From contig DFJD01000023.1 in assembly GCA_002372875.1 (NCBI GenBank), forward strand, positions 18,284 to 33,291: 15,008 bases of DNA. The letters run 5' to 3'. The position numbers and the translations under genes were made by a program. This document shows, piece after piece, positions 1 to 7,900 of this stretch (its first letter is position 1; each line of letters starts with the position of its first letter). The DNA is from Clostridiales bacterium UBA3680 (lineage in GTDB: Bacteria; Bacillota; Clostridia; Lachnospirales; CAG-274). The notes below the pieces were generated by a model. It did no database searches. It worked only from the letters and a program-made list of their open reading frames with translations, and was not told where the DNA came from.

Positions 1-658
1 CGGAAGCATTATCCGTGCTTCCGCTGTCTATTTTGCCTTTATCGTCATAGTTCTTCTTACCTTCTTTTGAAGGAATATGCAAAACATCGTATTTTTCCTC
101 ATCTTCATATCTTTTCTTATTTTTCTTAAACCAAAATAAGTGATCGTCAAATTCAAACACCCTTTTAAGGCGGGACAATTCATTTTCGGATATTTCTTTT
201 GAGATAAGGTAGGAATATATGCTTTGTGCCGTCAAAAGCGGTATTTCGTTTTCAAGCCTGCCAAGCAAACTCAGTCTTTCATTTACATATTCATCATTGT
301 AAAAAGAAAACTCAAAATCGAAAAGTATCGCTTCACATGCAATATCGCAGGCAAGAGACCACTTTTTTTCGTCTTTTTCGGCTGCGAAACTCCAATGCCT
401 GAAGATGCAATGCATCAAACTGTGCATAAGGCTGTGCACAAGAGCCTTTTCGCTTTTTCTGTAAAGCTTAAGTATATATACGGGCTCGTAGTACAAAAAT
501 CTGCCGTCCGTCCCGAAAAAAACGGAAGATCTGAACGGCTCCAGGCTGCCCAAAGCCTTTACCGTAAAGCTCATATTGAGCAATACTGTGTTTTGAGCTT
601 GCTTTAACAGGTGTAAAGCAAGCTCGTTTATCATTTCGGTGTTTTCATTCATATCCAT
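1..658 (-). CDS. VWA-like / DUF2201-type putative metallopeptidase, N-terminal part (3' end cut by window)
   Basis: The frame is open from an ATG at 658 to the window edge, giving 219 residues (MDMNENTEMI...); the C-terminus is outside. The layout resembles the N-terminal domain of the DUF2201 putative-metallopeptidase family, which usually precedes a VWA-like domain. It has a helical start, a 'DGRFLYYEPVYI' strand near residues 51-62, a His-rich helix (H75, H79, H83, H88) and 'WSLACDIACEAIL' at 100-112. In that family the helix normally reads HExxH; here the aligned stretch is HSLMH (79-83), so the catalytic Glu is Ser and peptidase activity is doubtful. The charged tail after residue 178 (KKNKKRYEDEEKY) looks like the linker that precedes the VWA part. 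It lies 35 bp after the hydrogenase gene and is probably in the same operon. The RBS is weak (GGGG about 6 nt before 658), so the ATG at 652 is an alternative start. Family assignment is by pattern only. Confidence 0.72.
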   Translation of the reverse strand, partial: MDMNENTEMINELALHLLKQAQNTVLLNMSFTVKALGSLEPFRSSVFFGTDGRFLYYEPVYILKLYRKSEKALVHSLMHSLMHCIFRHWSFAAEKDEKKWSLACDIACEAILFDFEFSFYNDEYVNERLSLLGRLENEIPLLTAQSIYSYLISKEISENELSRLKRVFEFDDHLFWFKKNKKRYEDEEKYDVLHIPSKEGKKNYDDKGKIDSGSTDNAS

Positions 659-661
659 ACA

Positions 662-687
662 GACCCCACGAACAAAGTCATGGGGTC
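662..687 (-). other. Intergenic hairpin over the ribosome binding region of the next gene
   Basis: A perfect 7-bp inverted repeat (gacccca / tggggtc) with a 12-nt loop fills most of the 35-bp gap between the hydrogenase stop and the metallopeptidase-like start. No T-run follows on the minus strand, so it is not a classical terminator. Its 3' arm contains the only Shine-Dalgarno-like stretch (GGGG) for the start at 658. The hairpin could therefore limit translation or mark an mRNA processing site. Function is inferred. Confidence 0.45.
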
Positions 688-693
688 ATATTC

Positions 694-2376
694 TTACGCT
701 TCGTCTACCGTTTTTTGAAGTGTTGCGTTGATGTCGTCTACAAGTGCCGAAATTTCGGTTATAGACTTATTTATAACAGCCGAGGATTCGTTTGTTGTAT
801 TAACATTGTCATCAAGAGCACTGAATGCGGAAATGGTGGTTTCAAGTACGCTTACAAGCTGCTTGACCGTATCGGCATCCATCGTGGAATTATCGTTACA
901 GAATACAACGATATTCTTAAGCAAGTCGTTAACAACTCCCGCTCTTTCACTTGTGGCTGTGGTGGAGTTACCTATTGTGGACATACTTCCGTTTATGCTC
1001 TCAAGGTCGGCTCTGAGCTTATTTGAAAGCTCAAGACAGTCGGCCGTGATAGCTGCAAGCCTTTCATGCTGTTCGGCAAGCTGGCTGTGTCTTGCAAGAA
1101 GGACTGTTTTTGCGTGTACTATACAGTTTGAAGGTGTGTTAAGTCCTCTGAATATAGCCGTTGCCATATCACGACATGACTTGTAACCACAGGCATGACA
1201 GTTGAAATTCTTGTCTGCCATGGTATGCTTGCCCATTTTCTCGAATATGGGTTCAAGCTCCTCGTCGGTGGGAACGGGCGTAGGCTCTCCGGGAAGATAA
1301 TTTCTGTAGAAATCGTTAAGTCTGAGCTCTTCGTCAAATTTCTTGAAAAGCTTATCCTCTCCTGCTCTGAAAAGACCTGTCTTACGCTTTTTCTTGGACT
1401 CCTTTTCCACTTCTCTCATGGTAGCCATAACATCAAACACGGTTTGATTTGTGCCCGACGCAGGGCCTACGTTACAGCCAAACTCACAAGAGAGAACATC
1501 AAACACCTCGGGATGCTTGAACTCGGGCATTTTTGCATACATATCAAGCTCGGGATAAACCTTGTGAACACCCTCGCTTGTCGTAATGTTAATATCGGGA
1601 TCGTGAAGCCATATATTATCTCTCAAGCCACCGGGACGAGGGTAAACCGCACCCACCTGACCTTGCTGATCATCGAAGTTGTACTCATAGTTATCCTGTG
1701 TGGAGTTGGGTATCCTGATGCCGTTTTTCCTGAAATATTCATCAAGATGCTTAAATGTAACGTTAAAGTCAACAAGTCCCGTTTCGGTAAACTCTGTCTT
1801 TTTAGCGATACAAGGACTAAGAACAGCAATGGGATTGGGCTTTTTAAGATATTTCTTTATGTATATGGCACCACATGAAATGGGGCTGTGTATAGGCGAG
1901 AGATTGTTAAGCAGTTTAGGCTGATAGATCTCTATATATTTTACTATAGCGGCACAAGGCTGAGTTATGACATTATTTACCTTCTTTGCCTCTATGGCTC
2001 TTACATGTGCCCATGTACATATATCGGCACCGAATGAAACATCGTAAATTATACAGCCCTGGTTTCTGAACCAATCAAGTATGCCCTTCCACTTTGTGGG
2101 AAAAACGGATTTGATGGAAGGAGTCGCCATAATTATGATCTTATCCTTCTGCATTCTGTTCATACAGCTTTCGGTATCATCAACATAATCTCTTGCATCG
2201 TGATTACAAGTTCTTACACACTCACCGCATGTAATACACTTTTCGGGATTAACACTTGTGACGAACCTTCCGTCTTCGAGCTGTTTTGTGATATTGGCCT
2301 CGGGTGCGGGGCAATTTCTTACGCAGGCATTACATCCCACGCAGTTGTCGGTATTTACTCTGATAATTTCAGCCAT
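694..2376 (-). CDS. Sensory-type [FeFe]-hydrogenase: 2x[4Fe-4S] ferredoxin, H-cluster domain, FeS domain, MCP-like helical tail
   Basis: 560 residues, cytosolic, no signal peptide. The order is: a two-cluster ferredoxin domain (C12, C15, C18, C22 and C47, C50, C53, C57); an Fe-hydrogenase large-subunit C-terminal domain (about 78-320); a small FeS domain (C393, C396, C401, C418; 'CHACGYKSC'); then a helical region (about 425-560) rich in Ser, Thr, Asn and Asp, like a chemoreceptor signalling helix but lacking the MCP hairpin-tip signature. The H-cluster motifs are degenerate but keep all four ligand cysteines: TQPC (C141), LSPCIAKK (C189), LSCEFGC (C297, C301). The usual TSCCP, MPC and MAC forms are replaced and the Cys before the first ligand is Pro140. 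This is typical of sensory (group D-like) rather than metabolic hydrogenases, so it probably senses H2 or redox state and passes a signal through its tail. RBS AGGGGG precedes the ATG at 2376. The gene starts 15 bp after the coiled-coil gene, so the two are co-transcribed. Confidence 0.9.
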   Translation of the reverse strand: MAEIIRVNTDNCVGCNACVRNCPAPEANITKQLEDGRFVTSVNPEKCITCGECVRTCNHDARDYVDDTESCMNRMQKDKIIIMATPSIKSVFPTKWKGILDWFRNQGCIIYDVSFGADICTWAHVRAIEAKKVNNVITQPCAAIVKYIEIYQPKLLNNLSPIHSPISCGAIYIKKYLKKPNPIAVLSPCIAKKTEFTETGLVDFNVTFKHLDEYFRKNGIRIPNSTQDNYEYNFDDQQGQVGAVYPRPGGLRDNIWLHDPDINITTSEGVHKVYPELDMYAKMPEFKHPEVFDVLSCEFGCNVGPASGTNQTVFDVMATMREVEKESKKKRKTGLFRAGEDKLFKKFDEELRLNDFYRNYLPGEPTPVPTDEELEPIFEKMGKHTMADKNFNCHACGYKSCRDMATAIFRGLNTPSNCIVHAKTVLLARHSQLAEQHERLAAITADCLELSNKLRADLESINGSMSTIGNSTTATSERAGVVNDLLKNIVVFCNDNSTMDADTVKQLVSVLETTISAFSALDDNVNTTNESSAVINKSITEISALVDDINATLQKTVDEA

Positions 2377-2391
2377 AAATTGTTCCCCCTG

Positions 2392-3654
2392 TTATTTTCT
2401 AAAATTTTTCTTTTTGGAAGGGTTATTCCCCTGATTGTTTTTATTGTTATTGTTATTATTATTGTTGTTATTATTATTGTTGCTTAACCCCTCTGCCTGA
2501 CGGGCAAGAGCGGCAAGATCTATTTTACCCTTTTTTTCTTGCTTGGGTTCTTCTTTTTCGCCGCCGCCTAATGCTGCAGCCTGTGCCGCAAGTGCCTGAA
2601 GGTCTATCCCGCTCTTATTTTCTTGCTTGGGCTCTTGCTTGGGCTTATTATCAAGTGCGGCTGCCTGACTTAAAAGAGAGGCAAGGTCCATTTCGCCCTT
2701 CTTTTCGGGCTTAGGTTCTTCCTTTTTATCCGCTTCTAAATTCTGAGCCATGTTTTTGAGCTTTTCAAGTTCAAGATTTGCCTTTTCCTTTTGCTCGTTG
2801 GCTTTTTCAACGCTGTTTTTCTCATGTGAAGGAGCCTTGGGAAGATCGGGCACATATATCTTGGGATCTATAAATGTGGGAACTCCTCCCGAAACAAGAG
2901 TTTTTCTGGTATCCTCAAGCATTTTCTCGGATTGTTTCACCTTTGCCATGCCGGTCTCGGCAATAGCTTCCATAACAGCCCTTAACCCTGCAATTTCGCT
3001 TCCTATAAGCTCAATGTCACCCATTATAAGTGCCTTAAGGTTATTTGATGCCACTCTCAGCTGTTCGGTGGAATTTTTCGCATCGGCAATATTCTGTGCA
3101 GCCTGTTTTTCGGCTTCATATACGATATCCGCCGCCTTGTTGTTTGCCTCTGTGATAATGTCGTCTGCAAGAGTTTCCGCATCCGCCTTTATTTTATCGG
3201 CTTCTGTTTTTGCCACATCTTTGAGTGTGGTTGCGGATTTTTGCGCCTCTATAAACACCGAACCCAAAGCTGTGGCAACATCGCCTCCCGTGGCAGCTTT
3301 AAGCTGTGTATCGGTCTGTTCGAGTTGTTTTTTCAGGCTTTCGAGTTCCTTTTCAAGTTCTGCTGACTTTTTCTTATACTGAGTGTTTTCATCTTCAAGA
3401 TTATCAAGCAAATTCTTGTATTCTTCATTATCGGTCATAAGTCGGGAATATTCTTCCTTCTGCTTTTCTACCATCTGTTCAACGGCTTCGGTAATTTCTT
3501 TCCCCTCTTTGACACTCTCATAAAGAGCATTTTTAATTTCATTGTCTGCCTTAAGGCTCGATATTTCCTTATAGAGGTTGTCAAGTAACTTATTGACCCC
3601 TTCTTTTTCATATCCGCCGTAGGCAACTGTCTTGATAAATCCGGTCTGACCCAT
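2392..3654 (-). CDS. DivIVA-like coiled-coil protein with 28-residue repeats and poly-Asn tail
   Basis: 420 residues, no membrane segment. The N-terminus (residues 6-35, 'GGYEKEGVNKLLDNL') resembles the DivIVA membrane-curvature domain, which carries a Gly-Tyr-x-x-x-x-V pattern followed by a helix. Heptad-rich coiled coil spans about 30-120, and a second helical stretch (133-250) contains 'FIEAQKSATTL', the Ala/Glu/Lys-rich type also seen in DivIVA proteins. A Pro-containing hinge (255-275) follows. Residues 310-390 hold three Lys/Glu/Pro linkers, each ending in an '[M/I]DLxxLxxQAxxL' motif at exact 28-residue spacing. The end is 13 consecutive Asn, an Asn/Lys/Gly/Gln stretch and a basic tail (KKKNFRK). 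The strong RBS AAGGAGG supports the ATG at 3654. It is first in an operon with the sensory hydrogenase, so a scaffolding or polar-localisation role for that sensor is plausible but inferred. DivIVA membership is by resemblance only. Confidence 0.75.
   Translation of the reverse strand: MGQTGFIKTVAYGGYEKEGVNKLLDNLYKEISSLKADNEIKNALYESVKEGKEITEAVEQMVEKQKEEYSRLMTDNEEYKNLLDNLEDENTQYKKKSAELEKELESLKKQLEQTDTQLKAATGGDVATALGSVFIEAQKSATTLKDVAKTEADKIKADAETLADDIITEANNKAADIVYEAEKQAAQNIADAKNSTEQLRVASNNLKALIMGDIELIGSEIAGLRAVMEAIAETGMAKVKQSEKMLEDTRKTLVSGGVPTFIDPKIYVPDLPKAPSHEKNSVEKANEQKEKANLELEKLKNMAQNLEADKKEEPKPEKKGEMDLASLLSQAAALDNKPKQEPKQENKSGIDLQALAAQAAALGGGEKEEPKQEKKGKIDLAALARQAEGLSNNNNNNNNNNNNNKNNQGNNPSKKKNFRK
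2443..2481 (-). repeat. Trinucleotide (AAY)n tract encoding 13 Asn
   Basis: Thirteen successive AAT/AAC codons encode residues 392-404 of the coiled-coil protein, and a broken continuation (K, N, N, Q, G, N, N) follows. The tract mixes AAT and AAC, so it is an imperfect microsatellite. In-frame length changes by replication slippage would be tolerated. Confidence 0.9.
2485..2727 (-). repeat. Three 28-residue (84-bp period) protein repeats inside the coiled-coil gene
   Basis: Motif cores sit at residues 322-334, 350-362 and 378-390: MDLASLLSQAAAL, IDLQALAAQAAAL, IDLAALARQAEGL. Each is preceded by a Lys/Glu/Pro/Gln linker such as EEPKPEKKG. The period is exactly 28 residues. The cores look like short amphipathic helices on flexible linkers, a common layout for multivalent docking motifs. 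Confidence 0.85.
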
Positions 3655-3751
3655 TTATAAATCCTCCTTATTGAAAGGTTAACCCCCGATTTCGGACAAA
3701 CACCGATCAAACAAACATCGGCAAGTTTACAGCCGGGGTGTTCCTGCTTTA

Positions 3752-3780
3752 ATTATAATCCAAATGAACAAAATATTCAA
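3752..3780 (-). promoter_or_regulatory. Sigma-A promoter of the coiled-coil/hydrogenase operon
   Basis: On the minus strand a -35 box TTGAAT (3780-3775), a 17-bp spacer and a perfect -10 box TATAAT (3757-3752) lie about 100 bp before the ATG at 3654. The predicted leader is about 90 nt and ends in the AAGGAGG ribosome binding site. The DNA just upstream is very A+T-rich and could act as an UP element. Confidence 0.7.
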
Positions 3781-3928
3781 CATAAATATTAAAAATTTTT
3801 TAAGATTTTTGGCTATATTTATCACAAAGCAATAATGATATTAATTAAGTTAGCATTAGTTAACCAAATTTAATATCTTTATTTTATTGTTTTTTCACAA
3901 ATATTGCTTTTTTTAATTTTAATGAAAC
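3781..3928. other. AT-rich intergenic spacer
   Basis: This stretch lies between the operon promoter (3752-3780) and the terminator of the 207-aa gene (3929-3968). It is almost entirely A and T with runs such as aattttttaag and ttattttattg. I see no credible gene, RNA or strong hairpin in it. The part nearest 3780 may serve as an UP element. Confidence 0.6.
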
Positions 3929-3968
3929 AAAAAAAGGCTGTGAAGAACAAACAATTCTCCTCACAGCC
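3929..3968 (-). terminator. Rho-independent terminator of the 207-aa gene
   Basis: On the minus strand an 8-bp GC-containing stem (GGCTGTGA / TCACAGCC, arms 3961-3968 and 3936-3943) is extended inside by AGAA/TTCT pairing and followed directly by seven T (3935-3929). It lies 39 bp after the stop codon at 4007. Confidence 0.88.
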
Positions 3969-4006
3969 GTGATCGATTTTACAAAGCCTGTTTTTATCGG
4001 TTCATG

Positions 4007-4630
4007 TTACCGGCTAAAGTCGCTATAACAGAAAAATTCCCCATTTTCATTCCGGTGAGAGAAAAACGGTATGGTATCTCTCTCGTGACAGCCAAAATCT
4101 TGATCTGGTTCATTAAGCAGCATTCCGTAGAAATGATCGTCGGCAAGTCCCGTTATCCTTACCCAACATCCCTCGGGCTGAAGACCTTCCTTACCGAGTA
4201 TCACGAGAATATCATCAATGAAGTGTTCATGCCTGCAGGGGTCGAGAAACTGCATTTTTCTGCTGTTTTCAACAGCCTCGGAAACATCGTATTCCTTCAA
4301 CATGTCAAGTTTTTTGGCAAATTTTTCCGCCATTTTTCCGTCTTTATCCGAATAGAAGAGAAGTTCCGCATCCTCCACCGCACCTATTCCGACCTTTATC
4401 GACGTATCTTCAAACACATCGGAGTATTTTAAATCGTTTTCTCCGACAAGCGCAAGGGCAAGCAGTTCAAGGGTAAGCCCCGCCTCTGTGTCATAATAAC
4501 CGTAGGCAAAAACGGCATTTGACTGTTGTGCCCCCGGAAAACCGTTAATGACATTCCTTATGTGATCATTGTTTTTTACTATTACAAATTCGTGATATAT
4601 GGCACGAAATCCCGTTTCTTTAAAATTCAT
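4007..4630 (-). CDS. Hypothetical 207-aa protein, C-terminal part resembling DUF2314-type domains
   Basis: A soluble acidic protein with no signal peptide or membrane helix. Residues 1-125 (IYHEFVIVKN..., then an Ala/Leu-rich helix at 50-64) match nothing I recognise. Residues 133-190 carry 'CWVRITGLADDHFYGMLLNE', ending in 'RDTIPFF'. This recalls the pattern of DUF2314-like domains (a WV strand, a G-x-L-x-N-x-P loop, then a GD-x-V/I-x-F strand), though the usual Gly before Asp is Arg here. Such domains occur in stand-alone and immunity-like proteins of unknown activity. The start at 4630 is supported by AAAGGAGA about 7 nt upstream. The gene is monocistronic: a terminator follows, and a MITE-like element separates it from addA upstream. 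I see no good promoter of its own, so it may be read from addA or from within the repeat element. Confidence 0.75.
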   Translation of the reverse strand: MNFKETGFRAIYHEFVIVKNNDHIRNVINGFPGAQQSNAVFAYGYYDTEAGLTLELLALALVGENDLKYSDVFEDTSIKVGIGAVEDAELLFYSDKDGKMAEKFAKKLDMLKEYDVSEAVENSRKMQFLDPCRHEHFIDDILVILGKEGLQPEGCWVRITGLADDHFYGMLLNEPDQDFGCHERDTIPFFSHRNENGEFFCYSDFSR

Positions 4631-4702
4631 ATATTTTCTCCTTTCTTTTAGGTGGGCGGCACATCTGTAACGGTGAGCTTACCTTACCGTAAATCGGGTT
4701 TT

Positions 4703-4875
4703 ACAACCTCACCCCCTGCCCCTCCCCACCTTGGGGAGGGGAGGACGCATGCACTCTCCCGTTTGTTATTAGGAAAATTTTTCGTGATACATTAAAGTAT
4801 ATCAACAATGGAAAATGATGTGTGGCGGCGATTGTTCCCCTCCCCAAGCAGGGGAGGGGTTAGGGGTGAGGTTGT
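4703..4875. mobile_element. MITE-like element with ~39-bp terminal inverted repeats
   Basis: The two ends are near-perfect inverted copies: acaacctcaccccctgcccc from 4703, and the complement of ggggttaggggtgaggttgt ending at 4875. Each end also folds on itself (cccctcccc 4719-4727 with ggggagggg 4733-4741; cccctcccc 4837-4845 with ggggagggg 4851-4859). The 90-bp centre is AT-rich and has no coding capacity. The 173-bp size, lack of a gene and intergenic position between addA and the 207-aa gene fit a non-autonomous miniature element. No clear target-site duplication is visible, so a REP-like or bidirectional-terminator role is also possible. The rest of 4631-4940 shows only a small hairpin at 4670-4690. 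Confidence 0.75.
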
Positions 4876-4940
4876 CAATGTGAGAATACATTTGATTTTG
4901 TAAACCTCCAACGGAAAAATGACTTACCCCGCTCTTTCCC

Positions 4941-7900
4941 TTATATCGGCACATTTATACACTTTCCTTTGTAAACGGCGTATAATATGCACTCTTTAAC
5001 TTTTTTGTTTTCGGCTTTTTCAAGAGCCCTTATATAATATCCCATTTGCAGGGCATACTTTTCAATAAGTTCATCCTCTTTTTTAAAGAAATCCGTTTTG
5101 TAATCAACAAGCACTATTTCATCATTCTCCACAAAATAAAGGTCTATGATACCTCTTATCATTACATTACCCTCATTTTCGGTAAAATGCATGGGCTTTG
5201 CTTCATTGACGGGAACATTTAAAAGAAAGTCCGCTTCCCTTCTTACCTTGGGAGATCTTCTTATTCTTTGTGCAAGGGGTGAGGTAAGAAATTTATATAT
5301 TACCTCGGCTTTCACCGCCTCGGATTCGATTTTGTTAAACACGCCTCTTTGGTAGAGACCGTTAATAAGGTCTTGCACCTGTTCAACAGACTCGGTATTT
5401 ATATCGAGCTGTTCAAAAACGGCATGATAAAGCGTTCCCACCTTTGCATTTGTAAGTTCCGAAGAGCTTTTTATTATAAATTTCGGTTTATTGGTAAAAT
5501 ATATGGTCTGCTCTACGGGCAAGCCCATATATTCGGCGGTTTCTCTTTTTATTTCGGTAATATTTGTTACCGTGGGCACATACGACGGCTTTGTTTCCCG
5601 TATAAGGTGAATTCTTTCATCGATAGCGGAAATAAGCTCATTATCTACTTCCATTGTTTCGGTATGGAATGAAACACCGTCTTTATCGGTTTTGGGAATG
5701 ATGGTATGCTTTGGCATAATGTGGCTTACAATGCTTTTATCCTTGCCTGCAAGCAATATAAGTTCGAGAGCCGATTTTGCATTAAGCAGTTCTTCTTCGC
5801 CTATGGGATCGCTATTGCCGTATTTTTCCGTCTGCGCTTCGGTGGCGGAGCCGATAAGAAAAAGTTTCTCTTTTGCTCTTGTCATCGCCACATACATAAG
5901 CCTTATTTCTTCGGCAATAATGTTGTTTTTCATGGCTGAGGCAAAAGTATTTCTAACAACGGGCTTAAGCTTTACAAAAAAATCGGGGTTACATTCATTT
6001 CCCACAAGTATGCTCTTTTTAACATTGACATTCATACAGATACCGTATTCTTTGTTTATGAGCATACTGTCTTTAATGTCTGTAAAATTGAAATTTTTAC
6101 CGAGCATACCGTAAAAAACAACGGGATATTCAAGCCCTTTTGAAGAGTGTACCGTCATGATCTTTACCACATTTCCTCCCTCGGCATCAAAGGAAGCACG
6201 AGTAAGCCTGTTATCCACCGCCGAAGCCTCGAAAAATTTAATAAAGCCTTGCAGTGTACATGATTCATTATTTTGATATTCTCTTGCAAGCTGTGAAAAA
6301 AGGCGAAGGTTTTTTCTTCTTAGGGTGCCGCCTGCGTACATACCGAAAATATTGTACAGATCCAGTTTTCGGCTTATAAATTCCGTCAGCATGGACAGAT
6401 TGGATACCTTTGCATAATCTCTTATCGACTTGTAAACGGAAAAGAAATTATCTATTTTTACCGAAACGGCATTGTTATACTTTTGTGTGTAATCCTTAAG
6501 CTTCAAATAAAAATATTCTCCCTCTGCGTTAAGAGAAATGTCTACAAGCTCGTCGGCGGTAAAATCGAACCTTCCGCAATGTATAACATTAACCAGATCT
6601 ATATCTCTTAGAGGATTGTCCGTTATCTTAAGTGCGGAGGCAAGTATTTTCACTTCTATACACTCAAAAAGAGAAGCATCGGTACTTGAAACACAGGGTA
6701 TGCCCTCTAAGGAAAGCTGTTGTATCACATCGTTTATGTATGCTTTCGGCGATCTGAATATTATTGCTATATCATCATAGGTGATTTTTCTGTAGCCTTT
6801 TATACCGTGATCGTACACTTGGAAATCCGTTTCGAAAAGCTCCTTTATTTTTTTTGCAATAAAGGCGCCCTCTCTTGCGGCGGTGTCTATATTGGCAACA
6901 TCATTGTCTTCTCCGTCTGTGATGATAATGTCAAGCTCTGTTCTGTTATCGGATAGCGAAAGAGGATATTTCGCTCCCAAAACAAGCTTAACATCGTCAT
7001 TGTATTCTATGCCGCCTGTTTTCTCGGTCATGATCTTCGAAAAGACATGGTTTGCAGAGTCTATTACTTCTTTTCTTGAACGATAGTTTTCGGACAATAT
7101 TATAAGTCTGTCCAATGCCTTCTTTTCAAGAGAAAAAGCATTATATTTGTTTACAAATATTTCCGGCTCTGCCTGTCTGAACTTATATATGGATTGTTTC
7201 ACATCTCCCACCATAAAAAAATTGTTTTCGCTTGTTATGGCGGAAAATATCATCTCCTGCAAATAATTTGTATCCTGATACTCATCAACAATTATTTTTT
7301 TGAACTTAGCGGCATACTCCTCCGCCTCGGGTGTTATAGTGCCGTCTTCATTATAGAAAACTGAAAGCGTTGCCTGTTCCACATCGGCAAATTCGGCATA
7401 GAACTCTTTGTTTTTGTATTCTTTGTACTTTTCGTGAAATTTAACGGTATACTCACAAAGAGTTTTTACATATTCTTTTATTATTTTCTCTTCCTTCGGT
7501 TCGAAGGTAAGGTCGGCATTTTCCACCGCTTTTTTATATCTTTCGATATATCCCTTTCTTTTTTCGAGTATTTCGGTTCTGTAGTCTTTATCTATGGGAA
7601 GAGATCTTTCTTTGTTGTAGGGAGTTTTGTTTGCGGCAATAAAATCCGCTTCCCCCATCTGCATTTTATCAAGGTCGTTGTTTATCAAAGCAATGACCCC
7701 GTCTTCAACTTCACTCACACCAAAACGGCGACACAAATCGTCATAATACGCCTTGTAGGAAATGTATACTCTTTGCTCAAGCTTTTTTGCCTCTTTTTTG
7801 GCAATATTTAAAAGCATTGATGCATTTTCGTCGTAATTTTCGTAAATTCCTTCAAGCCATTTTTTCGGAAAAGGAATGCTCATGGAATAATCGTAGAGCT

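Noticed and set aside
224..607. A 127-residue plus-strand frame near the window start
   Set aside because: The minus strand here codes for the DUF2201-like protein with coherent family features; the plus frame has none.
1195..1878. A 227-residue plus-strand frame opposite the hydrogenase
   Set aside because: It is antisense to conserved hydrogenase motifs, has no ribosome binding site I trust and no recognisable domain.
2750..3382. A 210-residue Ser/Phe-rich plus-strand frame
   Set aside because: It is the mirror of Lys/Glu/Ala-rich coiled-coil codons, which produce long Ser/Phe/Leu frames on the other strand.
3781..3930. Possible replication origin or riboswitch in the AT-rich spacer
   Set aside because: No DnaA-box cluster, no conserved riboswitch core and no strong structure seen; it looks like ordinary AT-rich spacer.
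4670..4690. Short ACGGTGAG/CTTACCGT hairpin upstream of the 207-aa gene
   Set aside because: An 8-bp arm pair with one wobble, not near a T-run or the RBS; no function can be supported beyond mention.
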